NCBI RefSeq assembly: GCF_021021475.1
Contig: NZ_JAINWL010000004.1
Location: 62,001 to 126,000, forward strand
Origin: Citromicrobium bathyomarinum
GTDB taxonomy: Bacteria > Pseudomonadota > Alphaproteobacteria > Sphingomonadales > Sphingomonadaceae
Reading direction: 5' to 3'
DNA length: 64,000 bases
Below, one piece after another: positions 19,851-27,915 of this stretch (positions within the stretch are counted from its first letter, which is position 1; each line of letters starts with the position of its first letter). The position numbers were made by a program, and so were the translations under genes. The notes beneath the pieces were generated by a model. It worked only from the letters and a program-made list of their open reading frames with translations. It did no database searches and was not told the DNA's origin.

Positions 19851-20369
19851 TCATCTGTTCTGGTCGTAAATCTGGCGGTTCTCGGCGGTGCCGACAAGGT
19901 CGTCCACGGGCAGTTCCTGCCAGGCCTGGTAGAGCGCGTCGCGGTTCTCGGCGAGGCCGGGCTGGCGGCAGCCCATGTACCAGTTCAGCGTAACCGGCTG
20001 TTTGCCCGCTTCGTGCCAGGTGATTTTTACCGACGGGGAGTCGGTCGCCACGGGGCCGTCGCAATTCTCGTACCCGTACTCGACAGAACTTTCCGGGCGG
20101 AACGGGGTGATCCGCCGGGCGAAGGCCTCGACCTCATCCGGGCTGGCGGTGAAGGATGCTGCGCCCTTTTGCTGCACGAAACGCTCGCCGTGATAGGTCC
20201 CGGTGCCATCCTGCGACACGGACAGCGTGAAGGACGGGCAGAAGCCGAAGCACGGGGTCACGGCGTAGTCGATTTTCTCGACCGGCGCCGTGCTGCCGGG
20301 CCCGGCTGCGGGCGTGACGCAGCCTGCGATGGCGAGGGGCAGCGCGCAAATCGATAAAGTGCGGATCAT
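19851..20369 (-). CDS. DUF6438-like lipoprotein
   Basis: The product is 172 aa. It starts MIRTLSICALPLAIAGC, a lipoprotein signal with Cys at residue 17, at the ATG 20367-20369 preceded by AAAGG. The mature part begins with CFGFCPSFTLSVSQDGTGTY, the pattern of DUF6438 domains (a C-x3-C-P segment followed by a short beta strand). Function is unknown. The frame is open 29 codons upstream, but that part has no coding character. It is divergent from rph. Confidence 0.75.
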   Translation of the reverse strand: MIRTLSICALPLAIAGCVTPAAGPGSTAPVEKIDYAVTPCFGFCPSFTLSVSQDGTGTYHGERFVQQKGAASFTASPDEVEAFARRITPFRPESSVEYGYENCDGPVATDSPSVKITWHEAGKQPVTLNWYMGCRQPGLAENRDALYQAWQELPVDDLVGTAENRQIYDQNR

Positions 20370-20477
20370 CCGGGATGCCTTTCGTAACGGGGCGCTGGTG
20401 ATGCAGCATGTCCACTGGCCACCCGATGAATAGGTCGCTAGGGCGCTCGCGACCATACAGACCAGAGGATTTCCCCC

Positions 20478-21191
20478 ATGCGACCTTCAGGCCGCGCGCC
20501 CGACCAAATGCGCGCCATCTCCATCGAAACCGGTTTCACCAAGCACGCCGAAGGCAGCTGCCTGATCAGCTTCGGCGATACGCGCGTGCTGTGCACCGCC
20601 AGCGTCGAAAACTCCGTGCCGCCGTGGATGCGCGGCAAGGGCGCGGGCTGGGTCACCGGCGAATACTCGATGCTCCCGCGCGCGACGCACACCCGTGGCA
20701 GCCGCGAGGCTGCGCGCGGCAAGCAGTCGGGTCGGACGCAGGAAATTCAGCGGCTTATCGGGCGTTCCTTGCGCGCTGTCGTAGACATGAAGAAGCTTGG
20801 TGAGCGTCAGATCACGCTCGATTGCGATGTCATCCAGGCCGATGGCGGCACGCGCACGGCGGCGATTTCCGGCGCATGGGTCGCGCTGCGTCTGGCGATC
20901 GATGGGCTCAAGAAGTCGGGGGCGATTCTGGAAGACCCGATCACCGGCAAGATCGCCGCAATCTCCTGCGGCGTATACAAGGGCACCCCGGTTCTCGACC
21001 TCGATTACGACGAAGACAGCTCGGCCGATGCCGATGCCAACTTCGTGCTGATCGAAGGCGGCAAGATCGCCGAAGTGCAGGCCACCGCCGAAGGCGCGGC
21101 CTATGACGAAGAAGCGCTGCTGCGCCTCCTGCGCCTCGCCCAAATGGGCTGCGGCGAGATCTTCAAGGCACAGGATGCGGCGGTGAAATGA
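20478..21191 (+). CDS. rph: Ribonuclease PH
   Basis: RNase PH trims tRNA 3' ends by phosphorolysis. The 237-aa product has the full family pattern: MRPSGR.PDQMR start, [13 protein letters not shown], the phosphate-site region [17 protein letters not shown], and [18 protein letters not shown] with [21 protein letters not shown] lies 8 bases upstream of the ATG. It overlaps rdgB by four bases, a common gene pair in Alphaproteobacteria. Confidence 0.97.
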   Translation: MRPSGRAPDQMRAISIETGFTKHAEGSCLISFGDTRVLCTASVENSVPPWMRGKGAGWVTGEYSMLPRATHTRGSREAARGKQSGRTQEIQRLIGRSLRAVVDMKKLGERQITLDCDVIQADGGTRTAAISGAWVALRLAIDGLKKSGAILEDPITGKIAAISCGVYKGTPVLDLDYDEDSSADADANFVLIEGGKIAEVQATAEGAAYDEEALLRLLRLAQMGCGEIFKAQDAAVK

Positions 21192-21814
21192 CTCGCCGTA
21201 TCGGCTCGGGCAAGCTCGTCATCGCGACGCATAATGCGGGCAAGCTGAAAGAGATTTCGGCGCTGCTCGCACCTTATGGGGTCGAGTGCATCTCCGCCGG
21301 TGCGCTCGGCCTGCCCGAGCCGGAGGAAACGGGCACCACCTTCGTCGAGAACGCGCTGCTAAAGGCCCGCGCTGCGGCGCAGGGGTCGGGCATCGTGTCG
21401 TTGGCCGATGACAGCGGGCTGTCGGTCGCCGCGCTCGATGGCCGGCCGGGCGTCTACACCGCCGACTGGGCCGAGCGGCAGTGGTTCGAAGGCGAGCCCG
21501 GGCGCGATTGGTACATGGCGATGGGCAAGGTCGAGGGCCTGCTCGCGCAGCAGGGGCCGGACGTGGATCGCAGCGCGGCGTTCCACTGCACGCTGGCGCT
21601 CGCCTGGCCCGATGGCGAATATGCGGTTTACGAAGGGATCGCGCCCGGATCGCTCACGTGGCCGCCGCGCGGGAAGCTCGGCTTCGGCTACGATCCGATG
21701 TTCGTGCCGAATGGGCGCGAGCAGACATTCGCCGAGATAGAGCCTGAGGAAAAGCACACGATCAGCCACCGCGCGGATGCCTTTGCAAAGCTGGTCGCCG
21801 AGCAGTTCGGCTAA
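21188..21814 (+). CDS. rdgB: RdgB/HAM1 XTP/dITP pyrophosphatase
   Basis: The enzyme hydrolyses non-canonical purine nucleotides (dITP, XTP) to monophosphates and keeps them out of DNA and RNA. Motifs are [14 protein letters not shown], the active-site [11 protein letters not shown]...[21 protein letters not shown], and [13 protein letters not shown]. At 208 aa it is full length. It is translationally coupled to rph. Confidence 0.96.
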   Translation: MTRRIGSGKLVIATHNAGKLKEISALLAPYGVECISAGALGLPEPEETGTTFVENALLKARAAAQGSGIVSLADDSGLSVAALDGRPGVYTADWAERQWFEGEPGRDWYMAMGKVEGLLAQQGPDVDRSAAFHCTLALAWPDGEYAVYEGIAPGSLTWPPRGKLGFGYDPMFVPNGREQTFAEIEPEEKHTISHRADAFAKLVAEQFG

Positions 21815-21854
21815 CTCGCTGGCCATCGCGGCCCGCGCCTCCTAGATTCGCTCC

Positions 21855-23018
21855 ATGCCCGCCGCAGACGATCTTGCGCTTTATATCCACTGGCCCTTCT
21901 GCCTGAAGAAGTGCCCCTATTGCGACTTCAACAGTCATGTTCGCGATGATGTGGATGCCGACGCGTGGCAGGCCGCGCTGCTGGCCGACCTGGCGCACGA
22001 GCACGCGCTGACGGAAGGCCGCCGCGTAGGCTCGATCTTCTTCGGCGGGGGCACGCCTTCGCTGATGCCGCCCGCGCTGGCGGGTGCGCTGATCGGGCAG
22101 GCACAGCGCCTGTGGGGCCTCGCGCCCGATGCCGAGATCACGCTCGAAGCCAATCCCACCTCTTACGAGGCGGGCAAGTTTGCGGATTTCCGCGCCGCCG
22201 GGGTCAACCGCGTCTCGCTTGGCGTGCAGTCGCTGCATAACGAGGCGCTCGCCTTCCTCGGGCGCGAGCATAGCGCTGCCGAGGCGATGGCAGCGGTCGA
22301 GAGCGCGCAGGGGCTGTTCGGGCGCGTGACCTTCGATCTGATCTATGCCCTCCCCGGGCAGAGCGCCGCGGCTTGGGAAGCGCAACTGGCGCGGGCGCTG
22401 GCCTTCGGGACCGAGCACCTCTCGCTCTACCAGCTCACCATCGAGCCGGGCACGGGGTTCGCCGGAGCGGTGGCGCGCGGCCGTTTCGAGCCGATGGATG
22501 CGGACGAAGCCGCCGATCTCTTCGTGCAGACGCAGGCGCAGACGGCGGCTGCGGGGCTGCCCGCCTACGAGATCAGCAACCATGCGCACAAAGGCGCGCA
22601 AAGCCATCACAACCTCACCTACTGGCGGTACCGCGACTATGTCGGCATCGGTCCGGGTGCACACGGGAGGCGCGGCGGGATCGCGACGGTCCGCCACAAG
22701 AAGCCCGAGGCGTTTCTGCGCCGCGTCGGCGAGAACGGGCACGGCATTTCGGAAGAGCGTGCGCTCGCGCGTGACGAACAGTTGAGCGAGGCGCTGCTGA
22801 TGGGCCTGCGGCTGGCCGAGGGGCTCGATCTGGCGGTGCTTGCCACTCGGTTCGGGACGACGCCTGATGCGCTTGTCGATGCAGACCGCGCCGCGTTCTA
22901 CGCCGATCTCGGCTTCGTCGAGCGCGAGGGCGACCGGCTGACGATCACCCCGCAGGGCATGCCGCTGCTCGATGCGCTGCTGGCCGAGCTGGTCCCGGCG
23001 CATCTCGTCGCCGCATGA
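21855..23018 (+). CDS. hemW: Radical SAM protein HemW
   Basis: HemW is a radical SAM protein that binds heme and is thought to insert it into target enzymes. The [4Fe-4S] motif CxxxCxxC is at residues 16, 20 and 23 (FCLKKCPYC), followed by GGGTPSLM and the conserved TFDLIYALPGQ, GTEHLSLYQLTIEPGT and HNLTYWRYRDYVGIGPGAHGR. The CxxxCxxCDFNSH spacing identifies HemW rather than HemN, which has a further Cys. It overlaps xerC by four bases. Confidence 0.94.
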   Translation: MPAADDLALYIHWPFCLKKCPYCDFNSHVRDDVDADAWQAALLADLAHEHALTEGRRVGSIFFGGGTPSLMPPALAGALIGQAQRLWGLAPDAEITLEANPTSYEAGKFADFRAAGVNRVSLGVQSLHNEALAFLGREHSAAEAMAAVESAQGLFGRVTFDLIYALPGQSAAAWEAQLARALAFGTEHLSLYQLTIEPGTGFAGAVARGRFEPMDADEAADLFVQTQAQTAAAGLPAYEISNHAHKGAQSHHNLTYWRYRDYVGIGPGAHGRRGGIATVRHKKPEAFLRRVGENGHGISEERALARDEQLSEALLMGLRLAEGLDLAVLATRFGTTPDALVDADRAAFYADLGFVEREGDRLTITPQGMPLLDALLAELVPAHLVAA

Positions 23019-23923
23019 GCGGTCTGCTCGCCCGCTGGGAGAGCCACCTTGCGAGCGAGCGCCGCCTGTCGCCGCATACGGTCCGCGCTTACGTCCGCGC
23101 CGCCGACCGGCTGCTCGAGGAGACCGATGCGACCGACTGGCAGGCGGTTGCGAAGCTTGAAGCCCCTGCCCTGCGCGCCCAGCTCGCCCGCCGCCGCGCC
23201 GATGGCCTGTCCAACCGCTCCGCCGCGCGCGAGCTGTCTGCCCTTCGTGCCTTCCTTGCCTTCGCACGCGCCGAGGCAGGCTTCGACGACGCGCAGGCCC
23301 CGCGCCTTCGCGGGCCTCGGATCAAGCGCACCCTGCCCCGCCCGGTGACACCCGACGAGGCGGTCCATCTCGCCGAGAGGATCGGCGAGGAGCGGCGCGA
23401 GGAGTGGACCGGCCTGCGCGACCGCGCGGTCCTCCTGCTGCTCTACGGTGCGGGAATGCGGCTTGGCGAGGCTCTGTCGCTGACCGGCGAACACGCGCAG
23501 ATCGCCGAAACGATCCGCGTCACCGGCAAGGGCGGCAAGACCCGCGTGGTCCCGATCCTGCCCGCGATCCGCGTCGCCATCGCCGCCTATGTCGCCGCGT
23601 GCCCGCATGATCTCGCACCCGACAAACCCCTGTTCCGGGGCCAACGCGGTGGCCCGCTCTCTCCCGGCCTCGTGCAGAAGGCGATGGCGCAGGTGCGCGG
23701 CGAAATCGGCCTGCCCGCCAATGCCACGCCGCACGCGCTGCGCCATTCCTTCGCCACGCACCTGCTCGGCGCAGGCGCAGACCTCAGGAGCCTGCAGGAA
23801 CTGCTCGGCCATGCGAGCCTGGGCTCGACGCAGATCTATACCGAGGTGGATGCGGCAAGCCTGCTCGACACCTATCGCAACGCGCATCCCAGAGAGAAGA
23901 CGGTGCCCGAACGGGGCGACTAA
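23015..23923 (+). CDS. xerC: Tyrosine recombinase XerC
   Basis: XerC resolves chromosome dimers at dif together with XerD. The N-terminal SAM-like DNA-binding domain covers about residues 5-90. The catalytic set is visible: Arg in GAGMRLGEALSL, Lys in TGKGGKTR, His and Arg in HALRHSFATH, His in LLGHASLGSTQ and Tyr275 in IYTEVD. At 302 aa it is complete. It overlaps hemW and converges on dedA. Confidence 0.93.
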   Translation: MSGLLARWESHLASERRLSPHTVRAYVRAADRLLEETDATDWQAVAKLEAPALRAQLARRRADGLSNRSAARELSALRAFLAFARAEAGFDDAQAPRLRGPRIKRTLPRPVTPDEAVHLAERIGEERREEWTGLRDRAVLLLLYGAGMRLGEALSLTGEHAQIAETIRVTGKGGKTRVVPILPAIRVAIAAYVAACPHDLAPDKPLFRGQRGGPLSPGLVQKAMAQVRGEIGLPANATPHALRHSFATHLLGAGADLRSLQELLGHASLGSTQIYTEVDAASLLDTYRNAHPREKTVPERGD

Positions 23924-24525
23924 CGCTCGGCGCGCGGCTTCCATGTGTAGAGCCGCCATCCGTACCCTGCCACCGCGAGCAGCAGCGAGCCGATTACGAT
24001 CCACCCGACCAGATCCTGGATCTGCGAGAAGGTGCCGACCAGCCAGCGCGTGCCGTAGATCAGGATCGCATTCCAGATCGCCGCGCCCGCGGTGGTGAAG
24101 ACCAGGAATTTCCAGAGCTTCATGTGAGCGAGACCCGCCGGGAGCGAGATCATCGTACGCATCACCGGGAAGAACCGGAGGAAGAACACCGCCCATTCGC
24201 CGCGCTGCTTGAAGAAGCGCGATGTGCGCTCGATGTCTTCCCATTCCAGCGTCAGCCACCGGCCCCAGCGCTCGATAAACGGCCCCAGCTTTTCGTAGCC
24301 GACCCGGTCGCCGAACCAGAACCAGCCGTAATTGCCTGCCACGGTCCCGATGGTCGCGAAGATCAGCAGCGGCCAGAAGCTCATGCTGCCATTCTCGATC
24401 GCGAGCGCGCCCGCGCCCATGATCGCTTCCGACGGGAGCGGCGGGAAGATGTTTTCGAGGGCCATGAGAACGGCGATGCCGAAATAGCCGAGCCGCTCGA
24501 CGATGGAGACTATGATCTCGTCCAT
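23920..24525 (-). CDS. DedA family membrane protein
   Basis: The product is 201 aa with a DedA/SNARE-associated domain. The start MDEIIVSIVERLGYFGIAVLMALENIFPPLPSE is typical, with the key E/D and two prolines, followed by GNYGWFWFGDRVGYEKLG and RFFPVMRTMISLPAGLAHM (the conserved F/R-x-x-P-x-x-R segment). Family members are linked to membrane-potential homeostasis and undecaprenyl-phosphate or phospholipid flipping. I chose the ATG at 24523-24525; the frame is open 40 codons upstream into the repeat array. Confidence 0.9.
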   Translation of the reverse strand: MDEIIVSIVERLGYFGIAVLMALENIFPPLPSEAIMGAGALAIENGSMSFWPLLIFATIGTVAGNYGWFWFGDRVGYEKLGPFIERWGRWLTLEWEDIERTSRFFKQRGEWAVFFLRFFPVMRTMISLPAGLAHMKLWKFLVFTTAGAAIWNAILIYGTRWLVGTFSQIQDLVGWIVIGSLLLAVAGYGWRLYTWKPRAER

Positions 24526-24595
24526 GGGGCACCAATGCACGGGACGGCGGAAAGTTACGGCGCGGCTTGGGAGATTTTTCGCTAGTGCGCTCAAA

Positions 24596-24668
24596 CGGTT
24601 CGCCGATGAATTGGCACGTTTCATCGCCCATTCATCTCGTTTCATCGATATGATTGCACGGTTTATCG
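24596..24668. repeat. Array of four 10-bp motifs at a 21-bp period
   Basis: Four related 10-mers lie exactly 21 bases apart, at 24596 (CGGTTCGCCG), 24617 (CGTTTCATCG), 24638 (CGTTTCATCG) and 24659 (CGGTTTATCG). The middle two are identical. A 21-bp spacing is two helical turns, as in operator arrays bound on one DNA face. It equals seven codons, and one plus-strand frame reads a repeated RF-I heptad. The array ends 58 bases before the SIMPL gene start and lies between divergent genes. Confidence 0.6.
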
Positions 24669-24726
24669 CAGGGCAAGCCAGCCAATCGGGGCTTCGCCGC
24701 TGCGAACCTGTCGAGGAGAATGAGGT

Positions 24727-25467
24727 ATGGCCGTGTTTATCGAGGACAATCGTTTCGTGGTGCTGGGTTCGGTTGCGATCGTGATGGTCGGGCTGATGGG
24801 CAGCGGCTTCCTGCTCGGCGATGGATTGCGCCGCGCGAAAGAGGCCGACCGCGAAGTGACCGTGAAGGGCGTGTCCGAACGCGACGTAACCGCCGATATC
24901 GCCACCTGGTCGATCCGCTTCTCCGACACCGGCAATGATCTGGCGAGCGTGCAGGGTTCGGTCGACCGGCAGGCGCAGGCGGTGCGCAGGTTCTTCACCG
25001 AAGCGGGCTTCAAGCCGAGCGATTTCACCGACAGCGACATCTCGCTGATGCGCGATCAGCAGCGCGATGCCTATGGCAACCCGCTCCCCGAAAGCCTCAC
25101 CGTCTCACGCACGATCCAGCTGCGTACCAATGACGTCATGAAGGCGCGGGCGGCCTACGCGAAACAGGCCGACCTGCTGCGTGCCGGGGTCGAGATGGGT
25201 GGCGGGTCGGTCAACTACACCTTCACCGGCCTCAACGAGTTGAAGCCCGACATGATCGCCGAGGCCAACCGCAGCGCGCGCGAAAGTGCGCAGCAATTCG
25301 CCAATGACAGCGGCGCGTCGGTCGGCAAGATCAAGACCGCCAGCCAGGGCTATTTCTCGATCAGCGCGCGCGACGGGGTCGACTGCGAATATTGCGACTC
25401 GAGCGGCGCGAACACGCCGTTCCAGAAGGTGCGGGTGGTGACGACCGTGGCGTATGAGTTGAACTAA
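24727..25467 (+). CDS. SIMPL (DUF541) domain protein
   Basis: The product is 246 aa with an N-terminal membrane anchor (FVVLGSVAIVMVGLMGSGFLLG, about residues 9-30) and a periplasmic SIMPL domain. Characteristic stretches are EVTVKGVSERDVTADIATWSIRF and a C-terminal VVTTVAYELN. It carries a CEYC pair near residue 220. Family members are periplasmic or surface proteins of unclear role, some linked to oxidative stress. The 21-bp array lies just upstream. Confidence 0.88.
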   Translation: MAVFIEDNRFVVLGSVAIVMVGLMGSGFLLGDGLRRAKEADREVTVKGVSERDVTADIATWSIRFSDTGNDLASVQGSVDRQAQAVRRFFTEAGFKPSDFTDSDISLMRDQQRDAYGNPLPESLTVSRTIQLRTNDVMKARAAYAKQADLLRAGVEMGGGSVNYTFTGLNELKPDMIAEANRSARESAQQFANDSGASVGKIKTASQGYFSISARDGVDCEYCDSSGANTPFQKVRVVTTVAYELN

Positions 25468-25508
25468 ACGCGCCGGGACGCGACTTCCAACCAACCTACC
25501 AGCGCAAT

Positions 25509-25592
25509 CCGTTCGTACTGAGCTTGTCGAAGTGCGGACGGATTGCTCAGCGCCCCTTCTCTCGCCCTTCGACAGGCTCAGGACGAACGGCG
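25509..25592. repeat. REP-like inverted repeat pair downstream of gshB
   Basis: Two arms face each other: CCGTTCGTACTGAGCTTGTC-type (25509-25532) and CCTTCGACAGGCTCAGGACG-type (25566-25590). They can form a long hairpin between the convergent SIMPL and gshB genes. A second short inverted repeat (CAATCCG/CGGATTG) encloses the first arm. The arms match those at 26584-26661. The placement suits transcription termination or mRNA 3'-end protection. Confidence 0.8.
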
Positions 25593-25599
25593 GTCCATC

Positions 25600-26571
25600 T
25601 CACATCTCGCGATGCCGCCGCTCGGTCGCGTCCCACAGCGCGCCTGCGGTATCGGTGCCGTTGAAGCGATCGATCGCGACGATGCCGGTGGGCGAGGTCA
25701 CATTGATCTCGGTCAGCCATTCGCCGCCGATCACGTCGATCCCCACGAACACGAGGCCGCGTTTCTTCAGCTCCGGCCCCATTGCGGCGCAGATTTCCTC
25801 CTCGCGCGCGGTCAGTCCTGCCGCTTCGGCCGAGCCGCCCTGCGCGAGGTTGGACCGGAACTCGCCCTCGCCCGGCTTGCGGTTGATCGCGCCTGCAACC
25901 TCGCCGTCGACCAGCACGATCCGCTTGTCGCCCTCGCTCACCGTGGGGAGGAAGGCCTGCACCATGTGCGCCTCGGGCCACTGGTTGTCGAAGACTTCGG
26001 ACAATGCGGAAAGGTTCGTTCCGCTCTCGTCGATTTTGAAGATCGCCTTGCCGCCATTGCCGTGCAGGGGCTTCACCACCACCGCGCCGTGCTTCTTCTG
26101 GAACGTCTGAATGTCCGCCAGCCTGCGCGCGATCAGCGTCGGCGGCATGAAGCGCGCGTAATCGAGCACGAACATCTTTTCGGGCGCGTTCACGACCTCG
26201 CGCGGGTCGTTGACCACCAGCGTGGTGCCCTTCAGCCGGTCGAGTAGGAAGGCGGCTGTGATGTAGCCCAGATCGAAGGGCGGGTCCTGCCGCAGCCAGA
26301 CGACGTCGATGTCCTTCGCGAGGTCGATCACGCGCCGCTCGCCCAGCCATTCGTAGTGATCACCCTCGACGCGCTTCACGCGCACAGGGCGCGCGAAGGC
26401 GGTGATCTTTCCGGCGGGCGAGCCGTCGCTTTCCCACGCGAGGCTCTTCACGTCGTAGTGCCATACCTCATGCCCGCGCTCCTGCGCCGAGAGCATAAGC
26501 GCGAAGCTGGAATCGCCCGCGATCTTGACGTTCTCGATCGGGTCCATCTGGAAGGCGGTTTTGAGTGGCAT
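25600..26571 (-). CDS. gshB: Glutathione synthetase
   Basis: The enzyme joins gamma-glutamylcysteine and glycine using ATP (ATP-grasp fold). Seen are the N-terminal MDPIENVKIAGDSSFALMLSAQ, the linker DVVWLRQDPPFDLGYI, the ATP-grasp segments VVVKPLHGNGGKAIFKI and IGVDVIGG-like GIDVIGGEWLTEINVTSPTG. The ATG at 26569-26571 has GGAG 10 bases upstream and gives 323 aa. The open frame further upstream is repeat sequence. The gene is bracketed by two related REP-like pairs. Confidence 0.96.
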   Translation of the reverse strand: MPLKTAFQMDPIENVKIAGDSSFALMLSAQERGHEVWHYDVKSLAWESDGSPAGKITAFARPVRVKRVEGDHYEWLGERRVIDLAKDIDVVWLRQDPPFDLGYITAAFLLDRLKGTTLVVNDPREVVNAPEKMFVLDYARFMPPTLIARRLADIQTFQKKHGAVVVKPLHGNGGKAIFKIDESGTNLSALSEVFDNQWPEAHMVQAFLPTVSEGDKRIVLVDGEVAGAINRKPGEGEFRSNLAQGGSAEAAGLTAREEEICAAMGPELKKRGLVFVGIDVIGGEWLTEINVTSPTGIVAIDRFNGTDTAGALWDATERRHREM

Positions 26572-26583
26572 ATTCGGCTTTCT

Positions 26584-26661
26584 CCGTTCGTCCTGAGCCT
26601 GTCGAAGGGCGAACAGGCCTCGCGCTGGAAGTTCGCGGTTCGACAGGCTCACCACGAACGG
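26584..26661. repeat. REP-like inverted repeat pair upstream of gshB
   Basis: The arms CCGTTCGTCCTGAGCCTGTC-type (26584-26609) and GGTTCGACAGGCTCACCACG-type (26637-26661) are inverted copies of one 24-26 bp unit. The same unit occurs at 25509-25592. This pair lies between the ends of yraN and the start of gshB, on the same strand, so it could separate the two transcripts. Such units are common in sphingomonad intergenic regions. Confidence 0.8.
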
Positions 26662-26668
26662 TGATGTT

Positions 26669-27025
26669 TCACGGCATCCAGGCGTTCGCGATGTGGCGAG
26701 GGTGCGCGCCGGGTGCAAGCAGGATCACGTCGATCCGTATGTCCTCTCCATCGCTCGCATATTCATGAGCCACCGCGCCCACCGCCGCCGCGACCCGCGC
26801 CAGCCGCCGCTCGTCGATCGCAAGGTCGAGGTCGGGCACGCTGCGCCGCCATTTCACCTCGACGAAGGCGATCAGGTTTTCGCGCCGCGCAACGAGGTCG
26901 ATTTCACCGAGCTTCGTCTTGCGGCGGCGGGCGAGAATCTCCCACCCCTCGCCCTCGAGCCAGCGGGCAGCCTCTTCCTCTCCGCCGCGACCAGCCTTTT
27001 CGGCACGTTCGCGCTTGGCGGTCAT
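26669..27025 (-). CDS. yraN: YraN family (UPF0102) nuclease-like protein
   Basis: The product is 118 aa with the restriction-endonuclease-like core of UPF0102: GEEEAARWLEGEGWEILARRR, then GEIDLVARRENLIAFVEVKWRR, which supplies the E-x-D...E-x-K residues. Biological role is not established. The start overlaps the stop of rsmI by four bases, the usual rsmI-yraN arrangement. Confidence 0.93.
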   Translation of the reverse strand: MTAKRERAEKAGRGGEEEAARWLEGEGWEILARRRKTKLGEIDLVARRENLIAFVEVKWRRSVPDLDLAIDERRLARVAAAVGAVAHEYASDGEDIRIDVILLAPGAHPRHIANAWMP

Positions 27026-27888
27026 CCGCGCAGTTCCATCGCGCGGGCATAGAGCGCCTTCCTATCCGCGCCGGTCGCCTTTGCGACCTTGGCCGCGGCC
27101 TGCGAAGCCTTTTCGGTCTTCAGAGCCTCGCGCAGCAAGGCATCGACATCCTCCGCGCTCGCCTCGGTCTCTTGCGGCGGCTCGACCAGCAGCACGATCT
27201 CACCCCTGGGCGGCTTGGCTTGGTAATGCGCGGTAAGGTTAGCCGGAGTATCCACCCGGCATTCCTCGTGCAGCTTGGTCAGCTCGCGCGCCACACCCAC
27301 CCGGCGGCCGGGCAGCGCGGTGTCGATCGCGGCGAGCGATTTCGCCAGCCGCCCGGCGCTTTCGTAGAACAGCAGCGTCGCATCGATCCCGCCCAGTTCG
27401 GTCAGCATGTCGCCGCGCGCCTTGTCCTTCACCGGCAGGAAGCCTGCGAACAGGAAGCGGTCGCTCGGCAATCCCGCCAGCGTGATCGCGGCGATCGCGG
27501 CGCAGGGGCCGGGGATCGTCTGCACCTCGACCCCCGCCTCGCGCGCGGCGTTGACCAGGCGGTATCCGGGATCGGAGATCAGCGGTGTGCCCGCATCGCT
27601 GACCAGCGCCACCGCGCGGGTCTGCATGCTCTCGATCAGCCGCGCCCGGTCGCGCTCCTCGGCATGATCGTTGTATCGCCACAGCGGTTTGGACAGGCCG
27701 AGGTGCTTCATCAGCTTGCCGGTCACGCGCGTATCCTCGCACGCAACACCGTCGCACCGCGAAAGCACGTCGACTGCCCGCAAGGTTATGTCGCTCAGAT
27801 TGCCAATCGGGGTCGCGACGATATACAGGCCCGGCGCAAGCGCGGCGTTCGGATGGGCGTCGCTGGTATCGTTCACGAATCCAGCCAT
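27022..27888 (-). CDS. rsmI: 16S rRNA (cytidine-2'-O)-methyltransferase RsmI
   Basis: RsmI methylates C1402 of 16S rRNA using SAM. The tetrapyrrole-methylase fold is clear: LYIVATPIGNLSDITLRAVDVL, CEDTRVTGKLMKH, LVSDAGTPLISDPGYRLV and IPGPCAAIAAITLAGLPSDRF. The ATG at 27886-27888 gives 288 aa; the longer frame is antisense to the divergent lipoprotein gene. It is coupled to yraN. Confidence 0.96.
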   Translation of the reverse strand: MAGFVNDTSDAHPNAALAPGLYIVATPIGNLSDITLRAVDVLSRCDGVACEDTRVTGKLMKHLGLSKPLWRYNDHAEERDRARLIESMQTRAVALVSDAGTPLISDPGYRLVNAAREAGVEVQTIPGPCAAIAAITLAGLPSDRFLFAGFLPVKDKARGDMLTELGGIDATLLFYESAGRLAKSLAAIDTALPGRRVGVARELTKLHEECRVDTPANLTAHYQAKPPRGEIVLLVEPPQETEASAEDVDALLREALKTEKASQAAAKVAKATGADRKALYARAMELRG

Positions 27889-27915
27889 GGACCAACGCAG
27901 GGGATATTCGCAAGC

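Noticed and set aside
19824-20477. CIRCE element upstream of hrcA
   Set aside because: No TTAGCACTC-N9-GAGTGCTAA-like repeat is present on either strand.
24596-24668. CRISPR-like array
   Set aside because: Units are 10 bp with 11-bp gaps, too short for repeats and spacers, and no cas genes are near.
24503-24784. 93-codon frame through the 21-bp repeats
   Set aside because: It overlaps the starts of both neighbouring genes and has no ribosome site; kept only as an alternative reading of the repeat finding.
26713-27915. N-terminal extension of the LppC-like protein by about 400 residues
   Set aside because: It is antisense to yraN and rsmI. The lipoprotein signal at 27916 gives the natural start.
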